Below, one piece after another: positions 45,944-56,834 of a DNA stretch of 64,000 nucleotides; position 1 is the stretch's first letter, and each line of letters opens with the position of its first letter. The translations under genes were made by a program, and so were the position numbers. Below the pieces are notes generated by a model. The model was not told the DNA's origin. It made no database searches and was given only the letters and a program-made list of their open reading frames with translations. Origin of the DNA: Aegilops tauschii subsp. strangulata (lineage: Eukaryota > Streptophyta > Magnoliopsida > Poales > Poaceae); assembly GCF_002575655.3 (NCBI RefSeq), contig NC_053040.3, forward strand, positions 156,365,148-156,429,147, read 5' to 3'.

Positions 45944-46409
45944 TATCGCTCGATCGGTTTCAGTTAACAGCCAGATCGATCGGTCGCTCGGGTTCAGTAA
46001 CGTGTAGCCTGCAGTGCAATCGCTCAGATTCAGTAGGTGAACGCCTCGCTCGGGTTCAGTTAGAGCCCAACGCCTCGCACCCACGCATGTACGTGTACAA
46101 GAGAAACGCGCATCACTCGGCCCCGACCACCCACCGTAACCAGGAACTCCCCGATATTTTCCTCGCCCTCGCTTCTACCACGGGTTTTCCATCATGGACG
46201 GCCCAAAGAATGTCATGCAGCTGTGTCTCCGGCCCGCCCAGGACGAAAAGCCCATTTTTTGTCATGATTTTTTGTCATAGAAGTAGGAGCCCACCACATC
46301 TATGATGATACCGGGTTTTGTCACAATTATCGTCATAGAAGTGTCATAAGCATGACAGAAAAAAATTCGTTCGGCCCAAAATGTCACAGATGTGTCTTTT
46401 TTTGTAGTG
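45944..46409 (+). repeat. Right subterminal region and terminus of the second CACTA-like element
   Basis: Short TCGCTCGGGTTCAGT-like repeats are followed by CGCCCAGGACGAAAAGCCC, TGTCATAGAAGT motifs and the terminus GTGTCTTTTTTTGTAGTG ending at 46409. Confidence 0.7.
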
Positions 46410-46615
46410 TTGGCCGGCAAATAGCCGGCCTCCTTCAGCTTCAAAATGTCCGCTCGGTGACGTTGGAGGCCTCCCACTTCCCATTGGCTCCGGCAACCAT
46501 GGTCGAAGGATGCAAAGAGGGATTCCCGTGGAAGCAGAGAGAAAGGGCGCTAGAACTCTGGAGGTTTGCGTAAGCGGGAGGTGGAAGAGGGCGTGAGATG
46601 AAGACTGTAGCAGCC
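46410..46615 (+). other. Unassigned 206 bp between CACTA end and Sabrina-like LTR
   Basis: It begins TTGGCCGGCAAATAGCCGGCC (a short inverted repeat) and contains exon-like but very short frames on both strands. Too short to assign. Confidence 0.3.
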
Positions 46616-46659
46616 TGATGACCCACAAGTAGGGGATCTATCGTAGTCCTTTCGATAAG

Positions 46660-48344
46660 TGATACGTCTCCAACGTATCTATAATATTTGATTGTTCCAT
46701 GCTATTATATTATACTTCTAGGATGTTTTATATGCATTTATATGCTATTTTATATGATTTTTGGGACTAACCTATTAACCTAGAGCCCAGTGCCAGTTTC
46801 TGTTTTTCCTTGTTTTTGAGTATCGTAGAAAAGGAAAACCAAATGGAGTCCAATTGACCTGAAACTTCACCGAACTTATTTTTGGACCAGAAGAAGGTCA
46901 TGGAGTAAAAGAGTTGGGCCAGAAGAGTCCCGGGCTGCCCACGAGGGTGGGGGGGGCGCCCACCCCCCTGGGCGCGCCTCCCTACCTCGTGGACAGCCCG
47001 GAGACCCCCCTGACTTGTTCTCGATGCCAAAACCTCTTATATATACTGAAACCTCCAGATATAACCTAGATCGGGAGTTCCGCCGCCGCAAGCCTCTGTA
47101 GCCACCGAAAACCAATCTAGACCCGTTCCGGCACCCTGCCGGAGGGGGGATCCCTCACCGGTGGCCATCTTCATCATCCCAGCGCTCTCCATGACGAGGA
47201 GGGAGTAGTTCACCCTCGGGGCTAAGGGTATGTACCAGTAGCTATGTGTTTGATCTCTCTCTCTCTCGTGTTCTTGAGGTGGTACGATCTTGATGTATCG
47301 CGAGCTTTGTTATTATAGTTGGATCTTATGATGTTTCTCCCCCTCTACTCTCTTGTAATGGATTGAGTTTTCCCTTCGAAGTTATCTTATCGGATTGAGT
47401 CTTTAAGGATTTGAGAACACTTGATGTATGTCTTGCATGTGCTTATCTGTGGTGACAATGAGATATTCACGTGATCTACTTGATGTATGTTTTGGTGATC
47501 AACTTGCGGGTTCAGTGACCTTGTGAACTTATGCATAGGGGTTGGCACACGTTTTCGTCTTGACACTGCGGTAGAAACTTTGGGGCACTCTTTGAAGCTC
47601 TTTGTGTTGGTTGAATAGATGAATCTGAGATTGTGTGATGCATATCGTATAATCATACCCACGGATACTTGAGGTGACATTGGAGTATCTAGGTGACATT
47701 AGGGTTTTGGTTCATTTGTGTCTTAAGGTGTTATTCTAGTACGAACTCTATGATAGATCGAACGGAAAGAATAGCTTCATGTTATTTTACTGCGGACTCT
47801 TGAATAGATCGATCAGAAAGAATAACTTTGAGGTGGTTTCGTACCCTACAATAATCTCTTCGTTTGTTCTTTGCTATTAGTGACTTTGGAGTGACTCTTT
47901 GTTGCATGTTGAGGGATAGTTATATGATCCCGTTATGTTTTTTTGTTGAGATAACTTGCACTAGTGAAAGTATGAACCCTAGGCCTTGTTTCCTAGCATT
48001 GCAATACCATTTACGCTCACTTTTATCATTAGTTACCTCGCTGTTTTATATTTTCATATAACAAAAACCTATATCTACCATCCATATTGCACTTGTATCA
48101 CCATCTCTTCGCTGAACTAGTGCACCTATACAATTTACCATTGTATTGGGTGTGTTGGGGACACAAGAGACTCTTTGTTCTTTGGTTGCAGGGCTGTTTG
48201 AGAGATACCATCTTCATCCTACGCCTCCCACGGATTGATAAACCTTAGGTCATCCACTTGAGGGAAACTTGCTACTGTCCTACAAACCTCCGCACTTGGA
48301 GGCCCAACAACGTCTACAAGAAGAAGGTTGTGTAGTAGACATCA
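46660..48344 (+). repeat. 5' LTR of element A
   Basis: 1685 bp. It holds a near-perfect inverted repeat CGGGCTGCCCACGAGG / CCTCGTGGACAGCCCG around GGGCGCGCC (about 46928-47001) and TATATA at 47038-47043, the likely core promoter. A CT repeat (about 47250-47267) lies downstream. Confidence 0.92.
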
Positions 48345-48353
48345 AGCAGTTTC

Positions 48354-48371
48354 TGGCGCCGTTGCCGGGGA
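48354..48371 (+). other. Primer binding site of element A
   Basis: TGGCGCCGTTGCCGGGGA, ten bases after the LTR. This is the standard primer site of Athila-lineage elements and is intact. Confidence 0.85.
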
Positions 48372-48469
48372 GGTTAGTGCTTGATGGTATATCTTTAGAT
48401 CTTGCAATCAAATATTTTTGTTTCTTGTTTTATCACTAGTTTAGTTTATAAACGAAAACTATAAAAAAA

Positions 48470-49183
48470 ATGGAATTAAGGGTGCCTCATATGCTTCATC
48501 TTTTTAATGTGTTTCGTGAAAATGATGGGAAGGAAAATTGTGCTCAAGTACTAGAAGAAGAATTACATAGAATTCTTGGCATAAAATATGTGAATGATGA
48601 GCATGATTGCAATGTTGTTAGTATGAATTCCTTGAATACGCATGATGCTAATTATATGCAAAGCCACAAGCTTGGGGAAGCTATGTTTGATGAAGATGAT
48701 ATTTTTTGTCCCCCAAGTTTTGATGAGCAAATTTATTATGATGATAGCATGCCTCCTATTTATGATGATTATATTTATGAAAGTGGATTTGGAGAGGTCG
48801 TGATTTTATTTAGTGATGATTCCACTATTTCGGAAGAGGTTCCAATTGATTATGAGAACAAAGTTGCTATCTATGATGATTATTGTGATGACATGTATGC
48901 TATAAAGAATAATGATAACCATGAAACTTGTCACCATGATTTTAGTTTTCAATTGGATTATGGCTCACATGATAGTTATTTTGTTGAGTTTGCTCCCACT
49001 ACTATTCATGAGAATAAATTTGCTTATGTGGAGAGTAGTAAAATTTCTATGCAAGTAGATCATGAAAAGAATGCATTGTTGAATTCATTCATGATGCTAC
49101 TGAATATTATTATGAGGGAGGAATATATGCTTGTAGGAATTGCAATAATACTAAGTTTCCTCTCTATGTGCTTAAAATTTTGA
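48470..49183 (+). CDS. Element A hypothetical acidic protein, 237 aa, likely frame-shifted at its 3' end
   Basis: This is the only substantial ORF of element A, ATG at 48470 about 100 bases after the primer site. It is very acidic and Tyr-rich (FDEDDIFCPPSFDEQIYYDD, PPIYDDYIYESGFGEV), and no known retroelement domain is visible. The last part (LVGIAIILSFLSMCL) is hydrophobic. An alternative frame from about 49078 to 49341 is also open and reads GVYACRNC-like sequence: YEGGIYACRNCNNTKFPLYV, LCLFCLPMLV, HRKWVRLKCATHILHDALFM. It has Cys and His pairs and looks more like the true C terminus, so a one-base shift near 49070-49080 is likely. Function unknown; I do not assign one. Confidence 0.5.
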   Translation: MELRVPHMLHLFNVFRENDGKENCAQVLEEELHRILGIKYVNDEHDCNVVSMNSLNTHDANYMQSHKLGEAMFDEDDIFCPPSFDEQIYYDDSMPPIYDDYIYESGFGEVVILFSDDSTISEEVPIDYENKVAIYDDYCDDMYAIKNNDNHETCHHDFSFQLDYGSHDSYFVEFAPTTIHENKFAYVESSKISMQVDHEKNALLNSFMMLLNIIMREEYMLVGIAIILSFLSMCLKF

Positions 49184-49360
49184 AGTTATGCTTGTTTTGT
49201 CTTCCCATGCTAGTTGATTATTGTTCCCATAAGTTGTTTGCTCACAAAATCCCTATGCATAGGAAGTGGGTTAGACTTAAATGTGCTACTCATATTCTTC
49301 ATGATGCTCTCTTTATGTTTCAATTCTTATCTTTTATGTGAGCATCATTGAAATCATCAT

Positions 49361-49409
49361 GCCTAGCTAGGGGCGTTAAACGTTAGCGCTTGTTGGGAGG
49401 CAACCCAAT
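49361..49409 (+). other. Conserved block with hairpin, element A
   Basis: The block begins GCCTAGCTAGGGGCG and ends in a stem-loop TTGGG (49393-49397), AGGCAA, CCCAA (49404-49408). Nearly the same block stands at 58931-58979 in element B, also just after the coding region. Confidence 0.75.
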
Positions 49410-52097
49410 TTTTATTTTTGTTCTTTGCTTTTTTCTCCTGTTTAGTAATAAATAATCTATCTAGCCTATGGTTAGATGTGGTTTTATGTTTTAATTAGTG
49501 TTTGTGCCAAGTAGAACCTTTGGGAAGACTTCGGTGAAGTCTTTATGATCATGCTGTAAAAAACAGAAACTTTAGCGCTCACAAGATTAGCTACAACTTT
49601 TTACTCGAGAGTGCTATTAGGTTGATTCTTTTTGCAGAAGATTAATAGACAAATTCCTCAGGTCCACCAATTTATTTCAGAATTTTTGGAGTTACAGAAG
49701 TATTCTAATGATACAGATTACTACAGACTGTTCTGTTTTTGACAGATTCTGTTTTCATTGTGTTGTTTGCTTATTTTGATGAATCTATGAGTAGTATCGG
49801 AGGGTATGAACCATAGATAAGTTGGAATACAGTAGATATTACACCAATATAAATTTAGAATGAGTTCACAACAGTACCTAAGTGGTGAATTATTTTCTTA
49901 TACTAACGGAGCTTACGAGTTTTCTGTTGAGTTTTGTGTTGTGAAGTTTTCAAGTTTTGGGTAAAGATTCGATGGACTATGGAATAAGGAGTGGCAAGAG
50001 CCTAAGCTTGGGGATGCCCCAGATGGCATCCCCTCTTTCATCATCTTTCATCGTTAACCTTACTTGGAGCTATATTTTTATTCACCACATGATATGTGTT
50101 TTGCTTGGAGCGTCATTTTATTTTCTTTTGTTTTGCTTGTTGTTTGAATAAGATACCAAGATCTGAAATTCTTAAATGTTAGAGAGTCTTCACATAGTTA
50201 CATAATTATTCAACTACTCATTGATCTTCACTTATATCTTTTGCATTAGTTTGTCATTTGCTCTAGTACTTCACTTATATCCTCTTAGAGCACGGCGGTG
50301 GTTTTATTTTGAAGAAATAGATGAACTCTCATGCTTCACTTATATCATTTTGAGAGTCTCTAAACAGCATGGTAGTTTGCTTTGGTTATGAATTTAGTCC
50401 TAATTTGATGGGCATTCAAGATGGGTATAATAAAAACTTCATAGAGTGCATTGAATACTATGAGAAGTTTGATACTTGATGATTGTTTTGAGATATGAAG
50501 ATGGTAATATTAGAGTCGTGCTAGTTGAGTAATTGTGAAATTGAGAAATACTTGTGTTGAGGTTTGCAAGTCCAGTAGCATGCACGTATGGTAACCATTG
50601 TGTAACAAATTTGAAGCATGAAGTGTTCTTTGATTGTCTTCCTTATGAGTGGCGGTCGGGGATGAGCGATGGTCTTTTCCTACCAATCTATCCCCCTAGG
50701 AGCATGCGCGTAGTGATTGTTTTTTGATGACTTGTAGATTTTTGCAATAAGTATGTGAGTTCTTGATGACTAATGTTGAGTCCATGGATTATACGCACTC
50801 TCAACCTTCCATCATTGCTAGCCTCTTCGGTACCGTGCATTGCCCTTTCTCACCTTGAGAGTTGGTGCAAACTTCGCTGGTGCATCCAAACCCCGTGACA
50901 CGATACGCTCTATCACACATAAACCTCCTTATATCTTCCTCAAAACAGCCACCATACCTACCTATTATGGCATTTCCATAGCCATTCCGAGATATATTGC
51001 CATGCAACTTTCCACCGTTCCGTTTATTATGACACGCTTCATCATTGTCATATTGCCTTGCATGATCATGTAGTTGACATCGTATTTGTGGCAAAGCCAC
51101 CATGCATATTATTTCATACATGTCACTCTTGATTCATTGCTCACCCCGGTACACCGCCGGAGGCATTCATATAGAGTCATATTTTGTTCTAAGTATCGAG
51201 TTGTAATCATTGAGTTGTAAATAAATAGAAGTGTGATGATCATCATTAATAGAGCATTGTCCCAAAAAAGGCCAAAAAAAGAAAAAGAAAGGGCAAAAAA
51301 AGAAAAGAAAGAGAAATAAAAAGGGACAATGTTACTATCCTTTTTCCACACTTGTGCTTCAAAGTAGCACCATGATCTTTATGACAGAGAGTCTCTTGTT
51401 TTGTCAGTTTCATATACTAGTGGGAATTTTTCATTATAGAACTTGGCTTGTATATTCCAACGATGGGCTTCCTTAAATGCCCTAGGTCTTCGTGAGCAAG
51501 CAAGTTGGATGCACACCCACTTAGTGTCTTTTCTTGAGCTTTCATACATTTATAGCTCTAGTGCATCCATTGCATGGTAATCCCTACTCCTTGCATTGAC
51601 ATCAATTGATGGGCATCTCCCTAGCCCGTTGATTAGCCGCGTCAATGTGAGACTTTCTCCTTTTTTTGTCTTCTCCACACAACCCCCATCATTATATTCT
51701 ATTCCACCCATGGTGCTATGTCCATGGCTCGCGCTCATGTATTGCGTGAAAATTGAAAAAGTTTGAGAATACTAAAGTATGAAACAATAGCTTGGCTTGT
51801 CATCGGGGTTGTGCATGATGAGAGCATTTTGTGTGACGAAAATGAAGCATAGCCAAACTATATGATTTTGTAGGGATGAGCTTTCTTTGGCAATGTTATT
51901 TTGAGAAGACATAATTGCTTGGTTAGTATGCTTGAAGTAGTATTATTTTTATGTCAATATTAAACTTTTGTCTTGAATCTTTCGGATCTGAACATTCATG
52001 CCACAATAAAGAAAATTACATTGAAAATTCTGTTAGGTAGCATTCCACATCAAAAATTCTGTTTTTATCATTTACCTACTCGAGGACGAGCAGGAAT
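49410..52097 (+). other. Non-coding 3' half of element A
   Basis: About 2.7 kb with no supported gene. It contains a PPT-like copy and hairpin (50003-50033), a degenerate CTTCACTTATAT...TTTTGAG repeat (50227-50370) and an almost pure purine tract (51267-51328, AAAAAAAGAAAAAGAAAGGG-like). The wording parallels the equivalent region of element B. Confidence 0.6.
50010..50033 (+). other. Perfect GGGGATGCC hairpin next to an internal PPT-like motif, element A
   Basis: GGGGATGCC (50010-50018), loop CCAGAT, GGCATCCCC (50025-50033). The left arm is preceded by CCTAAGCTT, so CTAAGCTTGGGGATGC repeats the true polypurine tract at 52098-52113. Confidence 0.8.
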
Positions 52098-52113
52098 TAA
52101 GCTTGGGGATGCT

Positions 52114-53764
52114 TGATACGTCTCCAATGTATCTATAATTTTTGATTGTTCCATGCTATTATATTATCCTTCTGGGAAGTTTTATATGCATCAATATGCT
52201 ATTTTATATAATTTTTGGGACTAACCTATTAACCTAGAGCCCAGTGCCAGTTTCTGTTTTTTCCTTGTTTTTGAGTATCGCAGAAAAGGAAAACCAAATG
52301 GAGTCCAATTGACCTGAAACTTCAAGGAACTTATTTTTGGACCAGAAGAAGGCCATGGAGTAAAAAGAGTTTGGCCAGAAGAGTCCCGGGCTGCCCACGA
52401 GGGTGGGGGCGCGCCCACCCCCTGGGCGCGCCTCCCTACCTCGTGGACAGCCCGGAGACCCCCCCTGACTTGTTCTCGATGCTAGATCGGGAGTTCCGTC
52501 GCCGCAAGCCTCTGTAGCCACCGAAAACCAATCTAGACCCGTTCTGGCACCCTGCCGGAGGGGGGATCCCTCACCGGTGGCCATCTTCATCATCCCGGCG
52601 CTCTCCATGACGAGGAGGGAGTAGTTCACCCTCGGGGCTGAGGGTATGTACCAGTAGCTATGTGTTTGATCTCTTTCTCTCTCTCGTGTTCTTGAGGTGG
52701 TACGATCTTGATGTATCGCGAGCTTTGCTATTATAGTTGGATCTTATGATGTTTCTCCCCCTCTACTCTCTTGTAATGGATTGATTTTTCCCTTCGAAGT
52801 TATCTTATCGGATTGAGTCTTTAAGGATTTGAGAACACTTGATGTATGTCTTGCATGTGCTTATCTATGGTGACAATGGGATATTCGCGTGATCTACTTG
52901 ATGTATGTTTTGGTGATCAACTTGCGGGTTCAGTGACCTTGTGAACTTATGCATTGGGGTTGGCACACGTTTTCGTCTTGACTCTCCGATAGAAACTTTG
53001 GGGCACTCTTTGAAGTTCTTTGTGTTGGTTGAATAGATGAATCTGAGATTGTGTGATGCATATCGTATAATCATACCCACGGATACTTGAGGTGACATTG
53101 GAGTATCTAGGTGACATTAGGGTTTTGGTTCATTTGTGTCTTAAGGTGTTATTCTAGTACGAACTCTATGATAGATCGAACGGAAAGAATAGCTTCATGT
53201 TATTTTACTACGGACTCTTGAATAGATCGATCAGAAAGAATAACTTTGAGGTGGTTTCGTACCCTACAATAATCTCTTAGTTTGTTCTCCGCTATTAGTG
53301 ACTTTGGAGTGACTCTTTTTTGCATGTTGAGGGATAGTTATATGATCCAATTATGTTATTATTGTTGAGAGAACTTGCACTAGTGAAAGTATGAACCCTA
53401 GGCCTTGTTTCCTAGCATTGCAATACCATTTACGCTCACTTTTATCATTAGTTACCTTGCTGTTTTTATATTTTCAGATTACAAAAACCTACATCTACCA
53501 TCCATATTGCACTTGTATCACCATCTCTTCGCCGAACTAGTGCACCTATACAATTTACCATTGTATTGGGTGTGTTGGGGACACAAGAGACTCTTTGTTA
53601 TTTGGTTGCAGGGTTGTTTGAGAGAGACCATCTTCATCCTACGCCTCCCACGGATTGATAAACCTTAGGTCATCCACTTGAGGGAAACTTGCTACTGTCC
53701 TACAAACCTTTGCACTTGGAGGCGCAACAACGTCTACAAGAAGAAGGTTGTGTAGTAGACATCA
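52114..53764 (+). repeat. 3' LTR of element A
   Basis: 1651 bp. It matches the 5' LTR but lacks about 40 bases after TTGTTCTCGATGC, the stretch that carries TATATA in the 5' LTR, so this LTR has lost its TATA box. Confidence 0.92.
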
Positions 53765-55226
53765 ATAAGTAACAGTGTCGAATCCAACGAGGAGGAGACG
53801 GAAATGACAAGCGATTTTCAGCAAGATATTTTTTGCAAGCACTAAAATTATCGGTAATAGATAGTTGTGTGATAAGATAATTCGTAACGGGTAACAAGTA
53901 ACAAAAGTAACTAAGGTGCAACAAGGTGTCCCAATCCTTTTTGTAGCAAAGGACAAGCCTGGACGAACTCTTATATAATGCGAAGCGCTCCCGAGGACAC
54001 ATGGGACTTACTGTGAAGCTAGTTTTCATCATGCTCATATGATTCATGTTCGTTACTTTGATAATTTGATATGTGGGTGGACCGGTGCTTGGGTGTTGTC
54101 CTTCCTTGAACAAGCCTCCCACTTATGACTAACCCCTCTTGCAAGCATCCGCAACTATGAAAGAAGAATTAAGATAAATCTAACCATAGCATGAAACATA
54201 TGGATCCAAATCAGCCCCTTACGAAGCAACACATAAACTAGGGTTTAAGCTTCTGTCATTCTAGCAACCCATCATCTACTTATTACTTCCCAATGCCTTC
54301 CCCTAGGCCCAAATCATGGTGAAGTTTCATGTAGTCGACATTCAGATAACACCACTAGAGGAAAGACAACATACATCTCATCAAAATATCGAATGAATAC
54401 CAAATTCACATGATTACTTATAACAAGACTTCTCCCATGTCCTCAGGAACAAACATAACTACTCACAAAGCATATTCATGTTCATAATCAGAGGAGTAAT
54501 AATTATCATTGGGGATCTGAACATATGATCTTCCACCGAATAAACCAACTAGCATCAACTACAAGGAGTAATCAACACTACTAGCAATCCACAGGTACCA
54601 ATCTAAGGTTTTGAGACAAAGATCGGATACAAGAGATGAACTAGGGTTTGAGAGGAGATGGTGCTTGTGAAGATGTTGGTGGATATTGACCCCCTCTCGA
54701 TGAGAGGATCATTGGTGATGACGATGACGATGATTTCCCCCTCCCAGAGGGAAGATTCCCCGGCAGAACAGCTCCGCCGGAGCCCTAGATTTGTTCTGCC
54801 CAGGTTCCGCCTCGAGACGGCGGCGCTTCATCCCGAAAGCTTCCTTCTAATTTTTTCCAGGCCAGAACACATCATATAGTAGAAGATGGGCATCGGGGGC
54901 CTTCCAGGTGGCCCACAAGGCAGGGGGCGCGCCCCTACCCTTGTGGATGGCAGGTGGCCCCCCTCTGGTGCTTTCTTCACCCAATATTTTTTATGTATTC
55001 CAAAACAATTCTCCGTGAAGTTTCATGACTTTTGGAGTTGTGCAAAATATGTCTCTAATATTTGCTCCTTTTCTAGTCCAGAATTCCAGCTGCCGGCATT
55101 CTCCCTCTTCATGTAAACCTTATAAAATAAGAGAGAAAAGGCATAAGTATTGTTATATAACATGTAATAACAGCCCATAATGCAATAAATATCAATATAA
55201 AAGCATGATGCAAAACGGACGTATCA
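53765..55226 (-). repeat. Main part of the 3' LTR of the Sabrina-like element
   Basis: This continues from 46659 after removal of element A (the ATAAG duplication is shared). It ends GGACGTATCA. It contains a near-palindrome CCACAAGGCAGGGGGCGCGCCCC...CCTTGTGG (about 54911-54945). ORFs on either strand are short. Confidence 0.85.
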
Positions 55227-55308
55227 ACTCCCCCAAGCTTAGACCTCGCTTGTCCTCAAGCGAAAGCCAATATCGAAAAATATGTCCACATGTTTAGATA
55301 TAGAGGTG

Positions 55309-56617
55309 TGATACGTCTCCAACGTATATATAATTTTTTATTGTTCCATGTTGTTATATTATCATTCTTGGATGTTTTACAATCATTTTATAGTCATTTT
55401 TTGGTACTAACCTATTGACATAGTGCCAAGTGCCAGTTGCTATTTTTTGCATGTTTTTTTACATCACAGGAAATCAATACCAAACGGAGTCCAAATGCAG
55501 CGTAACTTTTTGTGGATTTTTTTGGACCAGAAGACATCCAGTGGGCCGGAGAAGCACCTGGGGGTGCTCCAAGGGGAGCACAACCCACCAGGGCGCGCCT
55601 GGAGGCGCAGGCGTGCCCTGGTGGGTTGTGCCCACCTCGGTTGCCTCCCGAACCGCCTCTTTACTCTATAAATACCCCAATATTCCAGAAACCCTAGGGG
55701 AGTTGACAAAAATCAATTCCAGCCGCCGCAAGTTCCAGAACCACCAGATCCAATCTAGACACCATCATGGAGGGGTTCATCATGCCAATTGGTGCCTCTC
55801 CGATGATGCGTGAGTAGTTCTTTGTAGACCTACGGGTCCGTAGTTAGTAGCTAGATGGCTTCCTCTCTCTCGTTTGATTCTCAATACAATGGTCTCTTGG
55901 AGATCCACATGATGAAACTCTTTTTGCGGTGTGTTATTGGGATCCGATGAACTTTGAGTTTATGATCAGATCTATCGCTTTTTATCCATGAAAGTTATTT
56001 GAGTCTTCTTTGATCTCTTATATGCATGATTGCTTATATGCATGTTGGATAGCGGTCGATGTGTGGAGTAATAGTAGTAGATGCAGGAAGGAGTCGGTCT
56101 ACTAATCTTGGACGTGACGCCTATATAATGATCATTGCCTAGATATCGTCATAATTATTTGAAGTTCTATCAATTGCCCAGCAGTAATTCATTTACCCAC
56201 CGTTTGCTATTTTTCTCGAGAGAAGCCACTAGTGAAACCTATGGCCCTCGGGTCTCTTCTTTATTATATTTGACTTTGTGATCTATTTTCCTTTACTTTT
56301 ATTTTCAGATCTATTAAACCAAAAATACCTTGTTGCATTTTATTTTATTTGGCTTTCGATCTATCAATTTATTACAACTCTCTCACGTTCGTTTGCCAAT
56401 TTCTCGCGCCATTACCCGAAAGGGATTGGCAACCCCTTTAATATGTCGGGTTGCGAGTATTTGTTACTTGTGTGCTGGTGTTGTTTACTTAGTGTTGCTT
56501 GGCTCTCCTACTGTTTCGATAACCTTCGTCTCATCACTGAGGGAAATACCTACCATCGTTGTGCTGCATCATCCCCTCCTCTTTGGGGAAATACCGATGT
56601 AGTTCTAGCAGACATCA
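55309..56617 (+). repeat. 5' LTR of element B
   Basis: 1309 bp. Inverted repeat CACAACCCACCAGGGC (55579-55594) and GCCCTGGTGGGTTGTG (55615-55630) around GGGCGCGCC; TATAAATA at 55667-55674. It lacks a ~276-bp segment present in the 3' LTR at about 62116-62391. Confidence 0.92.
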
Positions 56618-56834
56618 AAAGGAATTTCTAGCGTCGTTGCCGGGGAGACATCATCAACATCTACCAGGTTCCTAAGCACAAATCTCATCTCCTCGCAATT
56701 TACATTATTTGCCATTTGCCTCTCGTTTTCCTCCCCACCACTTCACAAAATTTTGTCGTTTTATTCGCCCTCTTTTTGGTTCATCGATTTCTCGTCAGAT
56801 CTGTTTTTTAGTGCAGTCTTGTTGCATAGTCACA

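Larger units (their letters stand above)
19442..46409 (+). mobile_element. Second CACTA-like element (right end at 46409), interrupted by the Fatima-like element
   Basis: The right terminus at 46409 reads GTGTCTTTTTTTGTAGTG. It is preceded by GTCATAGAAGTG / CATGACAGAAAAAA motifs like those at 16000-16188. On the other side of the Fatima-like insertion lie triplicated ~600-bp blocks, an 81-bp array and a GTTCATCC array; the right flank after 45943 resumes with CTCGATCGGTTTCAGTTAAC, close to the left flank GTTCGATCGGCTTCAGTTAG. I found no CACTACAA start between 17837 and 22929, so the left end is lost or not recognised and the 19442 limit is arbitrary. Confidence 0.5.
46660..53764 (+). mobile_element. 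Element A: non-autonomous Athila-lineage LTR retrotransposon
   Basis: LTRs 46660-48344 and 52114-53764, both TGATACGTCTCC...GTAGACATCA; TSD ATAAG at 46655-46659 and 53765-53769. The primer site TGGCGCCGTTGCCGGGGA (48354-48371) and polypurine tract TTAAGCTTGGGGATGC (52098-52113) frame a 3.77-kb internal region. No gag, protease, RT or integrase is found, only one ORF (48470-49183). It resembles WHAM-like repeats of Triticeae (from memory) and would need proteins in trans. Confidence 0.92.

Noticed and set aside
51256..51330. Poly-purine stretch considered as a polypurine tract or LINE tail
   Set aside because: It is not adjacent to an LTR, and no LINE ORF or target duplication is nearby. It is listed only as part of the element A non-coding region.
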